Positions 1 through 5,974 are shown, counted from the first letter of the stretch. The stretch: 6,943 nt of DNA from Oscillospiraceae bacterium (GCA_017440425.1 JAFSHJ010000174.1:1-6943), one strand, 5' to 3'. The notes: a model not told the origin generated them from the sequence alone. Numbers and translations are program-made.

Positions 1-12
1 AACTTCAATCTT

Positions 13-47
13 CCTCCTGTATAATGAGTATATCTTCGTACAGGAGG
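13..47 (+). promoter_or_regulatory. Inverted repeat covering the ribosome binding site of the VTC gene
   Basis: CCTCCTGTA (13-21) and TACAGGAGG (39-47) form a perfect 9-bp inverted repeat with a 17-nt loop. The right arm contains the whole AGGAGG ribosome binding site (42-47) of the gene starting at 54. In a transcript arriving from upstream this hairpin would hide the binding site and reduce translation. A TATAAT hexamer at 20-25 could instead be a -10 box; transcription would then start near 32 and the left arm would be absent from the mRNA. A matching -35 box would lie outside the window, so the two readings cannot be separated here. The repeat is seen directly; its regulatory role is inferred. 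Confidence 0.5.
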
Positions 48-53
48 TTTTTT

Positions 54-797
54 ATGGCGTTCCAAACCGTATTCAAACGATACGAATTGAAATATATGCT
101 GACATCCGAGCAAAAACAGCGTATCCTTGAAGCGATTATTCCACATATGAAGCCTGATCCATACGGCAAAACCACCATTCGCAACCTTTATTTTGATACA
201 GACTCCTATCTTTTGATTCGGCGCACGATTGAAAAACCTGTCTATCGGGAAAAACTGCGTATTCGCAGTTATTGTAAGGCATATGCCGATAGCACGGTTT
301 TTGTAGAACTAAAAAAGAAATATAAGCATGTGGTATATAAGCGAAGAATCTCCTTGCCGGAATCCGAAGCGATGAAATGGCTGTCAGCTCAAAAGTACAC
401 CGATAATCACACACAAATCGCAAACGAAATTGATTATTTTATGAAACTGTACGGCACACTGCATCCTACGGTATTTCTTTCTTACGAGCGGGAAGCCTAT
501 TATGCAAATGACAACAGCGGCTTTCGTGTAACCTTTGACGATAATATCCTGTGCAGACAGGAAGATCTGTCTTTGCAATCAGATGCATACGGCACGCCAA
601 TATTGCCTCGAGGCAAAGTGCTGATGGAGCTCAAATGTTCAGGAGGTATTCCGCTTTGGATGGCAAGTGTTTTATCAAAAGAAAAGATATACAAAACGGC
701 GTTTTCCAAATACGGAACGGCTTACAGAACGATTATCTTTCCACAAACTCATACAATGAACCCATATAATATGCTGGAGGTAGCTGCAAATGCTTGA
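54..797 (+). CDS. VTC domain-containing protein (polyphosphate polymerase-like)
   Basis: The 247-aa product is almost entirely one VTC domain, the catalytic fold of yeast Vtc4, which makes inorganic polyphosphate from ATP inside a basic beta-barrel tunnel. Visible family motifs in order: RYELKY (9-14), LYFDT (45-49), REKLRIRSY (65-73), VELKKK (84-89), YERE (144-147), RVTFD (158-162), MELK (191-194, with the likely metal-binding Glu192) and SKYGTAY (218-224). The ordered Lys/Arg residues and the late Glu are what the tunnel needs, so the enzyme looks active. No signal peptide or membrane segment is seen, so it should be cytosolic. The ATG at 54 is chosen because AGGAGG lies 6 nt upstream and the protein there begins with the conserved FKRYELKY; an in-frame ATG at 24 lacks a binding site. 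It overlaps the next gene by 8 nt, which implies translational coupling. Whether the product is polyphosphate or another polymer is not settled by sequence. Confidence 0.93.
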   Translation: MAFQTVFKRYELKYMLTSEQKQRILEAIIPHMKPDPYGKTTIRNLYFDTDSYLLIRRTIEKPVYREKLRIRSYCKAYADSTVFVELKKKYKHVVYKRRISLPESEAMKWLSAQKYTDNHTQIANEIDYFMKLYGTLHPTVFLSYEREAYYANDNSGFRVTFDDNILCRQEDLSLQSDAYGTPILPRGKVLMELKCSGGIPLWMASVLSKEKIYKTAFSKYGTAYRTIIFPQTHTMNPYNMLEVAANA

Positions 798-1359
798 AAA
801 TTTATTTAAAGGATTATTCGATACAGATTTAGTGACAGTCATCAGCGTGACCGACTTTTTACTATGCCTGACTTTTTCCCTGGTGTTAGGCCTTATTATG
901 GCTTTTACCTATATATACCGCACACGCTATACCAAAAGCTTTGTAATTACACTTGCTTTGCTGCCTGCAGTAGTTTGTGTTGTCATTATGCTTGTTAACG
1001 GAAACGTCGGAACAGGCGTTGCAGTGGCAGGTGCTTTCAGTCTTGTCCGTTTCCGCTCCGTTCCCGGTACGGCAAAAGAAATTTGCATCCTGTTTTCAGC
1101 AATGGGTACAGGTCTTATAGCAGGTATGGGTTATCTTGGTTTTGCTGTGCTTTTCACAGTTGTGATGTGCGGTGTGTTCCTGCTTTATAACCGTTTGGAT
1201 TTTGGCACCCAAAAGAATGCCGCCACCTTTAAAATCTTTACCATCACCATCCCCGAAGATTTGGATTATACGGGCATCTTCGATGATATTTTTGCTGAGT
1301 TTACACTCTCCCATGACCTTGTGCGTGTTAAGAGCACCAACATGGGCAGTATGTTTTAG
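790..1359 (+). CDS. DUF4956 membrane protein, cut short by an in-frame TAG
   Basis: This reading frame encodes 189 aa before TAG at 1357-1359. Hydrophobic segments lie near residues 16-42, 50-69 and 98-133 (long enough for two helices). Between them is the family signature GAFSLVRFRS followed by VPGTAKEI (81-97). A soluble alpha/beta domain begins near residue 146 (FKIFTITIPEDLDYTGIFDDIF). DUF4956 proteins are usually about 220-230 aa and are often encoded beside VTC-domain enzymes; their function is not established. GGAGG at 776-780 precedes the ATG by 9 nt, and the start overlaps the VTC stop (ATGCTTGA). The stop falls in the middle of the soluble domain, after NMGSMF, where relatives continue with a beta strand. 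The membrane part is intact, but the truncated product has probably lost a folded C-terminal domain unless the TAG is read through. A sequence error is also possible. Confidence 0.88.
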   Translation: MLENLFKGLFDTDLVTVISVTDFLLCLTFSLVLGLIMAFTYIYRTRYTKSFVITLALLPAVVCVVIMLVNGNVGTGVAVAGAFSLVRFRSVPGTAKEICILFSAMGTGLIAGMGYLGFAVLFTVVMCGVFLLYNRLDFGTQKNAATFKIFTITIPEDLDYTGIFDDIFAEFTLSHDLVRVKSTNMGSMF

Positions 1360-1485
1360 CTTACTTACAATATCATTCTTCGTGACGTCACCCGCGAAAA
1401 AGAGATGATCGATCAAATTCGCTGCCGCAACGGGAATCTCGAAATCGTCGTATCTAAACAAGAAACTGCCGGTACAGAATTATAA
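1357..1485 (+). pseudogene. Displaced C-terminal part of the DUF4956 gene after the TAG codon
   Basis: Immediately after TAG (1357-1359) the same frame stays open for 41 codons and ends at TAA (1483-1485). It reads LTYNIILRDVTREKEMID and then IRCRNGNLEIVVS, which is the usual end of DUF4956 proteins. Without the TAG the protein would have 231 codons, the normal family length, and would end 12 nt before the next ATG. There is no frameshift, second stop or sign of decay, so the change is a single codon (most simply GAG, AAG or CAG to TAG) and is recent, erroneous or tolerated. No ribosome binding site suggests separate translation of this tail. Confidence 0.85.
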
Positions 1486-1497
1486 CAGGTGATATAT

Positions 1498-3342
1498 ATG
1501 AAAAAGTTTTTATCAATTCTATTCGTTTTCTTGTTTATTCTCAGTTCATTCTCCGGCTGCAGCCTTAAAGATAAAATCGACAGAGAAAACGCAGGCGATA
1601 ATGCTGCAGTCAACAGTGAAAAAGACAGCAGCCATTCAACTACTAATGCCGAATCCACAGAGTTTGATTTTTTCGGAACCGATGCGGATATGTTTACCGA
1701 AAGAGACAGTAAAATCGATTATGACGAAGGTAACGCAGTTACTATCAAATTAAATGGAACAACAGCTGTCGCAAGTTCTGACATCGTTAACATTTCCGGC
1801 TCTGAAATTACTATTACTGAAGAAGCAACCTATGTTGTTTCGGGTGAACTGACTGACGGTATGCTGATTGTCAATGCCCCCGATACCGCAAAACTTCAGA
1901 TTGTTTTGAACGCTGTAAATATTACAAGCAAAACTTCGGCGGCTCTCTACATTTATAATGCCGATAAGGTGTTTTTAACCCTTGCAGAGGGAACCGTCAA
2001 CACCCTTGCCAACGGTGGCAGCTTTACCGCCATTGATGACAACAATATCGATGCGGCTTTGTTTTCAAAACAGGATTTAACTCTCAACGGAACCGGTTCC
2101 CTGACAGTTATTTCTCCTGCAGGACACGGCATTGTCAGCAAGGATGATTTGGTAATTACAGGCGGAACTTACACTGTTAATTCCGCATCACACGGTCTGG
2201 ATGCCAACGATAGCGTGAGAATCATCAATACCACACTTAACATTGATGCCGGCAAAGACGCCATACACGCTGAAAACACCGATGATCCCTCACTTGGCTT
2301 TATCTATATTGCAGGCGGAACAATCCATGCCGAAGCCGAAAGCGACGGTATCTCGGCAGGGGCTTATTTGCAAATATCCGATGGCACAATCGATCTGCTT
2401 GTTGGCGGCGGCAGCGAAAACGGCATCAAAGCCTCCTCCGGCAACTACGGCGAATTTATGGGCGGCGTTCATGCAGAAATGCGTCCCGGTAAAAATCAGA
2501 ACCTCACAACAACCACCGAAGATACCGTCAGCATGAAAGGCCTGAAAGCCACCGACACGTTGCTGATTTCAGGCGGCAGCATTACTGTAAATTCTGCCGA
2601 CGATTCTCTGCACGCAGATGCTTCGGTTGTCATAAACGGCGGAACCTTTGACATTGCATCAGGGGATGATGCCATCCATGCCGAAGAAACCCTGAAAATT
2701 ACCTCCGGCAAAATTGATGTCTCGGAATGCTACGAGGGACTTGAAGCCTTGCACATCGATGTTCAGGACGGAGAAATCAATCTCACATCCGATGATGACG
2801 GACTCAATGCTGCAGGAGGAACAGACCAAAGCGGTATTACCGGCGGCCGCGACGGCAAATTCGGAGGCGGTGCTCCCGGTATACCCGGTGGTCACGGCGG
2901 AATGTCCGCCAATTCAAACGGCAGCATTACCATTTCCGGCGGAACACTTTCCATTAACGCTTCCGGTGACGGCATTGATGCCAACGGAACTCTGGAAATT
3001 TCCGGCGGCTGCATAACGGTTACCGGTCCGACGCAAGGCGATACCGCTATCCTTGACTATGACAAAACCGCTGTTATAACCGGCGGAACCTTCATCGGAA
3101 CCGGCTCTGCAATGATGGCGCAAACTTTCAGCAACTCCCAACAGGGTGTTATTGCCCTGAGCGTTGGCAATCAGACGGCTAAAACACAAATTTCACTGCA
3201 GGATTCAAAGGGAAACACTATCATCACCCACAGCCCTGCACTCGACTTTGCGGTGGTTATTCTTTCAACACCCGAACTGGTAAAGGGAGAAAAATACACG
3301 GTTACAGTCGGCACGCATTCCGGAGAATTTGCCGCAATCTGA
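1498..3342 (+). CDS. Carbohydrate-binding domain-containing lipoprotein (Cthe_2159/DUF4353-like beta-helix)
   Basis: The 614-aa product starts with a lipoprotein signal (MKKFLSILFVF, then SSFSGC); Cys21 is the probable lipidated residue, although Phe at -3 of the lipobox is unusual. A Ser/Asp/Glu-rich linker (about 22-74) leads to a long repetitive region (about 75-600) of short strands and turns: GGTYTVNS, DAIHAE, ADDSLHAD, GDDAIHAE, SDDDGLNA, GDGIDANG. This is the pattern of a right-handed beta-helix, and it matches the family of Cthe_2159, a Clostridium thermocellum protein reported to bind cellulose and pectin-like polymers. The repeated Asp-Asp/Asp-Gly turns could bind calcium. A Gly-rich insert occupies about 440-476. 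The last 75 or so residues look like a separate beta domain. The ATG at 1498 is preferred because AGGTGA (1487-1492) lies 5 nt upstream; the GTG at 1489 lies inside that site. The gene follows DUF4956 by 12 nt, so it is the last gene of the operon and acts on the outer face of the membrane. The substrate is unknown; an adhesin-like role is an alternative. Confidence 0.87.
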   Translation: MKKFLSILFVFLFILSSFSGCSLKDKIDRENAGDNAAVNSEKDSSHSTTNAESTEFDFFGTDADMFTERDSKIDYDEGNAVTIKLNGTTAVASSDIVNISGSEITITEEATYVVSGELTDGMLIVNAPDTAKLQIVLNAVNITSKTSAALYIYNADKVFLTLAEGTVNTLANGGSFTAIDDNNIDAALFSKQDLTLNGTGSLTVISPAGHGIVSKDDLVITGGTYTVNSASHGLDANDSVRIINTTLNIDAGKDAIHAENTDDPSLGFIYIAGGTIHAEAESDGISAGAYLQISDGTIDLLVGGGSENGIKASSGNYGEFMGGVHAEMRPGKNQNLTTTTEDTVSMKGLKATDTLLISGGSITVNSADDSLHADASVVINGGTFDIASGDDAIHAEETLKITSGKIDVSECYEGLEALHIDVQDGEINLTSDDDGLNAAGGTDQSGITGGRDGKFGGGAPGIPGGHGGMSANSNGSITISGGTLSINASGDGIDANGTLEISGGCITVTGPTQGDTAILDYDKTAVITGGTFIGTGSAMMAQTFSNSQQGVIALSVGNQTAKTQISLQDSKGNTIITHSPALDFAVVILSTPELVKGEKYTVTVGTHSGEFAAI

Positions 3343-3428
3343 CATAGACCCCGTTTGATCAAAACAGAAAGCACTAAAACAAAAGCAGCACAACATTCTC
3401 TATACTCACTGCATGGCTTTCACCATAA

Positions 3429-3470
3429 AACAACGGAGAGGAAAACTCCTCTCCGTTGTTCCTGTTTTTT
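3429..3470 (+). terminator. Intrinsic terminator of the VTC-DUF4956-lipoprotein operon
   Basis: A perfect 14-bp stem (3429-3442 with 3447-3460) closes a 4-nt AAAC loop and is followed by CCTGTTTTTT. It lies 86 nt after the lipoprotein stop codon, with no other plus-strand gene in reach. On the minus strand the stem is followed by only four T residues, so it may also weakly stop transcription from the other side. Confidence 0.92.
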
Positions 3471-3683
3471 ATCGGCAATACCGTCCTGCCTGCTGCGCAG
3501 ATGCTTTCTGCAAACTCCTCTTTCTGCAGAGAGATATCATCCAAAAGCCAACATACATTTCCCTTGTCATTGATCCCTTTTTCTCACAGTCATATTCATA
3601 TGGAAATACCTGATGTCTTTCTTCTGTGAACATAAGTTTTCCGCTTTCACTAATACTGCAATAACTGTGGAAATATTGTTCTA

Positions 3684-3712
3684 TTGAGAGTTACTTACCT
3701 TAGCAGCATAAT
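3684..3712 (+). promoter_or_regulatory. Promoter-like pair upstream of a terminator
   Basis: TTGAGA (3684-3689) and CATAAT (3707-3712) are separated by 17 nt; each differs from the sigma-A consensus at one position. Transcription would begin near 3719, only about 27 nt before the hairpin at 3746-3772. No plus-strand gene follows, so if active it would make a very short RNA. The match is good, but the region is AT-rich and a chance occurrence is possible. Confidence 0.4.
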
Positions 3713-3745
3713 AGCTGTTTAGTTTACAACATATATTACAGAGCG

Positions 3746-3779
3746 AAAGAGCGGGAATACAACCCGCTCTTTTTGTTAT
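3746..3779 (+). terminator. Intrinsic terminator in the intergenic region
   Basis: A 10-bp stem AAAGAGCGGG (3746-3755) with CCCGCTCTTT (3763-3772) encloses a 7-nt loop and runs into TTTTGTTATTTTT. This is a strong plus-strand intrinsic terminator. It lies about 280 nt beyond the operon terminator and therefore needs its own transcript: either read-through or a short RNA started by the promoter-like pair at 3684-3712. Confidence 0.8.
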
Positions 3780-3811
3780 TTTTGATGCGTATACTAGATC
3801 AATACAAGAAG

Positions 3812-3874
3812 TCAAGCTGTTTTAACAACTTTCAAAGATCTTTGATACAACACCACAAGTTTCAATTTTTCCAT
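3812..3874 (-). CDS. Possible 20-residue small peptide, unknown
   Basis: On the minus strand an ATG at 3874 is preceded by AGGAG (3882-3886) at the ideal 7-nt spacing, and the frame ends in TGA at 3814-3812. The peptide starts MEKLKLVVLYQ, is basic with a hydrophobic middle, and contains no cysteine. It lies just beyond the composite hairpin that probably terminates the GGGtGRT operon, so it would be expressed only by read-through or from an unseen promoter. I recognise no family. The ribosome binding site is the only positive evidence; a frame this short can easily arise by chance. Confidence 0.25.
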   Translation of the reverse strand: MEKLKLVVLYQRSLKVVKTA

Positions 3875-3894
3875 CTTTTTTCTCCTAAAATAAA

Positions 3895-3944
3895 TTAGAC
3901 ACATCATGAGGGAAAACCCTAAAATGATGTGTCTAACCCTTTTT
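3895..3944 (-). terminator. Composite hairpin, probable terminator of the GGGtGRT operon (bidirectional form)
   Basis: TTAGACACATCAT (3895-3907) pairs perfectly over 13 bp with 3924-3936. Inside the loop a second short stem AGGG (3909-3912) pairs with CCCT (3917-3920) around AAAA. On the minus strand it lies about 110 nt after the GGGtGRT stop and is followed by TTTATTTTAGG; on the plus strand it is followed by CCCTTTTTG. T-rich sequence on both sides fits a bidirectional terminator. The double stem is unusual, and a small repeat element is an alternative. Confidence 0.7.
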
Positions 3945-4045
3945 GTTTAAAAGATGTTTTTAAGATGATTCTTTCTTGATTACAACTTAATAAAAAGATA
4001 TGATAAGTTCTTAAAAAGTCAGCAAAATCAAGGATAAATCACATC

Positions 4046-5044
4046 TTATTTTGCAGCTTCAGCAACAGCAACAGCGCAAGCAACGGTCATACCAACCATG
4101 GGGTTGTTACCGGCACCCATAAGTCCCATCATCTCAACGTGAGCGGGAACGGAGGAGGAGCCTGCGAACTGAGCGTCAGAGTGCATACGTCCCATGGAGT
4201 CGGTGAGACCATAGGAAGCAGGACCTGCAGCTACGTTATCGGGATGGAGAGTACGTCCGGTGCCGCCGCCGGAAGCAACGGAGAAGTACTTAACATCGTT
4301 CTCAGTAGCCCACTTCTTGTAGGTGCCGGCTACGAGGTGCTGGAAGCGGGTGGGGTTGGTGGAGTTACCAGTGATGGAAACTTCAACATTCTCATGCTTC
4401 ATGATAGCAACACCTTCGAGAACGTCGTTGGCGCCGTAGCACTTAACCTTGGAGCGGTCGCCATCGGAGAATTTCTTCTCTCTTACGATGGTGAGCTCGC
4501 CGGTGGAGAAATCGTAATCAGTCTCAACATAGGTAAAGCCGTTGATACGGGAGATGATGTATGCAGCATCTTTACCAAGACCGTTGAGGATGACGCGGAG
4601 GGGCTCTTTACGTGCCTTGTTGGCGGTGCGTGCAATACCGATAGCGCCTTCAGCAGCAGCAAAGGACTCGTGACCTGCCAGGAAGCAGAAGCACTTGGTC
4701 TCTTCGCGGAGAAGCATTGCGCCCAGGTTGCCGTGACCAAGACCAACAGCGCGCTGCTCAGCAACAGAACCGGGTACGCAGAAAGCCTGCAGACCGATAC
4801 CGATTGCCTCAGCAGCCTCAGAGGCGTTGGTGATGCCCTTCTTAAGAGCGATCGCTGTTCCGAGAGTGTAAGCCCAAACCGCATTTTCAAATGCGATCGG
4901 CTGAACGCCTTTAACAATGGCGTCAACATCGATACCCTTGGAGAGGCAGAGCTCACGGGCATCTTCTATGGTAGCAAAACCATATTCTTTAAGACACGCA
5001 TCAACTTTAACGGCGCGTCTTTCTTTTCCTTCATAGTTAGCCAT
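4046..5044 (-). CDS. GGGtGRT protein, conserved, function unknown
   Basis: The 332-aa product carries the motif that names the family, GGGTGRT at 259-265, followed by LHPDNVAAGPASYGLTDSMGRMHSDAQFAGSS in shortened form: HPDN (267-270), DSMGRMHSDAQFAGSS (282-297). Glycine-rich stretches also occur at 101-108 (GLGHGNLG) and 308-313. Several cysteines (17, 33, 89, 118, 120, 202, 323) are spread along it without a classic CxxC cluster. There is no signal peptide; a cytosolic location is likely. The family occurs in anaerobic bacteria and is encoded next to an IscU-like scaffold gene, as here, 68 nt downstream in the same direction. The Gly-rich motif resembles a nucleotide or phosphate loop, but that is only an impression. 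The ATG at 5044 is supported by AAAGGAT about 8 nt upstream. The sequence runs to a normal-looking end (AVAVAEAAK). I know of no proven activity; a link to Fe-S or redox metabolism rests on the neighbour. Confidence 0.93.
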   Translation of the reverse strand: MANYEGKERRAVKVDACLKEYGFATIEDARELCLSKGIDVDAIVKGVQPIAFENAVWAYTLGTAIALKKGITNASEAAEAIGIGLQAFCVPGSVAEQRAVGLGHGNLGAMLLREETKCFCFLAGHESFAAAEGAIGIARTANKARKEPLRVILNGLGKDAAYIISRINGFTYVETDYDFSTGELTIVREKKFSDGDRSKVKCYGANDVLEGVAIMKHENVEVSITGNSTNPTRFQHLVAGTYKKWATENDVKYFSVASGGGTGRTLHPDNVAAGPASYGLTDSMGRMHSDAQFAGSSSVPAHVEMMGLMGAGNNPMVGMTVACAVAVAEAAK

Positions 5045-5112
5045 AATTTCTATCCTTTCACAAAATTTAAGGATTAAACTTGTTTTACCAAACAGGTGAG
5101 TTCAGCGTGGAA

Positions 5113-5805
5113 TTACTCCTCGCGGGGATCAACATATTTGGCGGCGTTGTCGTAACGGCCGTAAGTTCCTGTGTTCTTCTTAAGAGCGGTGTCTGCATCA
5201 GCGCCGTGACGGATATCTTCCATCATCTTGCCAAGCTTTACAAACTGGTAGCCGATAACTTCGTTGTTCTCATCAAGAGCGATGGAGGTAACGTAGCCTT
5301 CAGCCATCTCGAGGTAACGAACGCCCTTGGCTGCGGTGCTGAACATTGTGCCGACCTGGGAGCGGAGGCCCTTACCGAGGTCTTCAAGGCCTGCGCCGAT
5401 GGGAAGACCGTCTTCGGAGAATGCGGTCTGGCTGCGGCCGTAAACGATCTGGAGTAACAGCTCGCGCATAGCTACGTTGATAGCGTCGCAAACGAGGTCT
5501 GTGTTAAGAGCGTCGAGGATGGTGTTGCCGGGGAGGATCTCAGCTGCCATAGCGGCGGAGTGAGTCATGCCGGAGCATCCGAGTGTCTCAACAAGAGCTT
5601 CTTCGATGATACCGTTTTTTACATTGAGTGTGAGTTTGCAAGTGCCCTGCTGCGGAGCGCACCAACCTATACCGTGGGTAAGACCGGAGATATCGCTGAT
5701 CTCTTTAGCTTTAACCCATCTTCCCTCCTCGGGGATAGGTGCCGGACCGTGGTTCGGACCTTTGGCTATCGGGCACATTCTCTCAACTTCATGAGAATAA
5801 TTCAT
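5113..5805 (-). CDS. IscU/NifU-like iron-sulfur cluster assembly scaffold protein
   Basis: The 230-aa product has an IscU-type core: CKLTLNVKNGIIEEALVETLGC (56-77, shown by its parts KLTLNV, NGIIEEA and TLGCSGMTHSAAMAAEIL) matches the E. coli IscU stretch KLQIKV, NGIIEDA, TYGCGSAIASSS. Cys77 aligns with IscU Cys63; Cys49 or Cys56 would serve as the first ligand and Cys106 may be the third. Extra features are an N-terminal MCPIAKGPNHGPAPIPEEG block (10-28, with Cys11) and a C-terminal extension (about 130-230) ending TYGRYDNAAKYVDPREE, which make it much longer than the about 130-aa IscU. Such proteins are annotated as Fe-S scaffolds and travel with GGGtGRT genes. The ATG at 5805 follows AAGGAG (5813-5818) by 7 nt; extending the frame to 5940 would cross the promoter. 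It is the first gene of the operon. No cysteine desulfurase gene is in the window, so real scaffold activity is inferred from the family. Confidence 0.87.
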   Translation of the reverse strand: MNYSHEVERMCPIAKGPNHGPAPIPEEGRWVKAKEISDISGLTHGIGWCAPQQGTCKLTLNVKNGIIEEALVETLGCSGMTHSAAMAAEILPGNTILDALNTDLVCDAINVAMRELLLQIVYGRSQTAFSEDGLPIGAGLEDLGKGLRSQVGTMFSTAAKGVRYLEMAEGYVTSIALDENNEVIGYQFVKLGKMMEDIRHGADADTALKKNTGTYGRYDNAAKYVDPREE

Positions 5806-5836
5806 ATGGGTACTCCTTTCAAACATTCTGATATAT

Positions 5837-5865
5837 ATTTTAATACAAAACTCAAAATTTATCAA
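5837..5865 (-). promoter_or_regulatory. Promoter of the scaffold-GGGtGRT operon
   Basis: On the minus strand TTGATA (5865-5860) and TAAAAT (5842-5837) are separated by exactly 17 nt. Transcription would begin near 5830, giving a leader of about 25 nt that carries only the ribosome binding site. Position, spacing and AT-rich surroundings all fit a housekeeping sigma-A promoter. Confidence 0.7.
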
Positions 5866-5945
5866 GACTCTTTGACCATTTGTTGGCGTGTTTTTAAAAT
5901 TTATATTATTGTCGATAAATGTTAACTTTTGAAAATGCATATCGT

Positions 5946-5974
5946 TTGACTTTTACAGGCAGGTATTGTACAAT
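5946..5974 (+). promoter_or_regulatory. Promoter of secA
   Basis: TTGACT (5946-5951) and TACAAT (5969-5974) stand 17 nt apart, each one base from consensus. The start would be near 5981, leaving a leader of about 65 nt before the secA ATG. The -10 box is part of a palindrome ATTGTACAAT (5965-5974), and a second palindrome ATAATATATTAT (5973-5984) covers the likely start site; either could be an operator or chance in AT-rich DNA. It diverges from the promoter at 5837-5865. Confidence 0.75.

Larger units (their letters stand above)
3343..4045. other. Gene-poor intergenic region of about 700 bases between two operons
   Basis: Apart from three hairpins (3429-3460, 3746-3772, 3895-3936), a promoter-like pair and a 20-codon frame described separately, I see no gene here. 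Plus-strand frames at 3355-3573 and 3413-3613 lack ribosome binding sites and family-like sequence. A minus-strand frame of 54 codons (ATG at 3633, stop at 3469) starts MFTEERHQVFPYEYDCEKKG and has only a weak GGA-type site; it could be a relic of a lost gene, but I cannot assign it. The segment 3945-4045 is AT-rich and holds only the 3' untranslated end of the minus-strand operon. Confidence 0.6.

Noticed and set aside
24..53. Earlier ATG for the VTC gene
   Set aside because: No ribosome binding site in front of 24, while AGGAGG stands correctly before 54; the added residues are encoded by the hairpin.
1489..1497. GTG start for the lipoprotein gene
   Set aside because: The GTG lies within the AGGTGA site that serves the ATG at 1498, which gives a normal MKK signal peptide.
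3788..3815. Minus-strand promoter-like pair TTGACT-N16-TATACG
   Set aside because: Poor -10 box, and it would fire directly into the hairpin at 3746-3772 with no gene to serve.
4483..4962. 159-codon minus-strand frame inside the GGGtGRT gene
   Set aside because: Serine/leucine-rich out-of-frame translation of the real gene.
4139..5077. 312-codon plus-strand open frame opposite the GGGtGRT gene
   Set aside because: It is exactly antisense to a clear family member, has no ribosome binding site or family-like sequence, and is explained by the codon bias of the real gene.
5080..5457. 125-codon plus-strand frame opposite the scaffold gene
   Set aside because: Antisense shadow of a recognised gene; no start signals.
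5806..5940. N-terminal extension of the scaffold protein
   Set aside because: It would run through the -35 and -10 boxes and is AT-rich without family resemblance; the ATG at 5805 has an ideal ribosome site.
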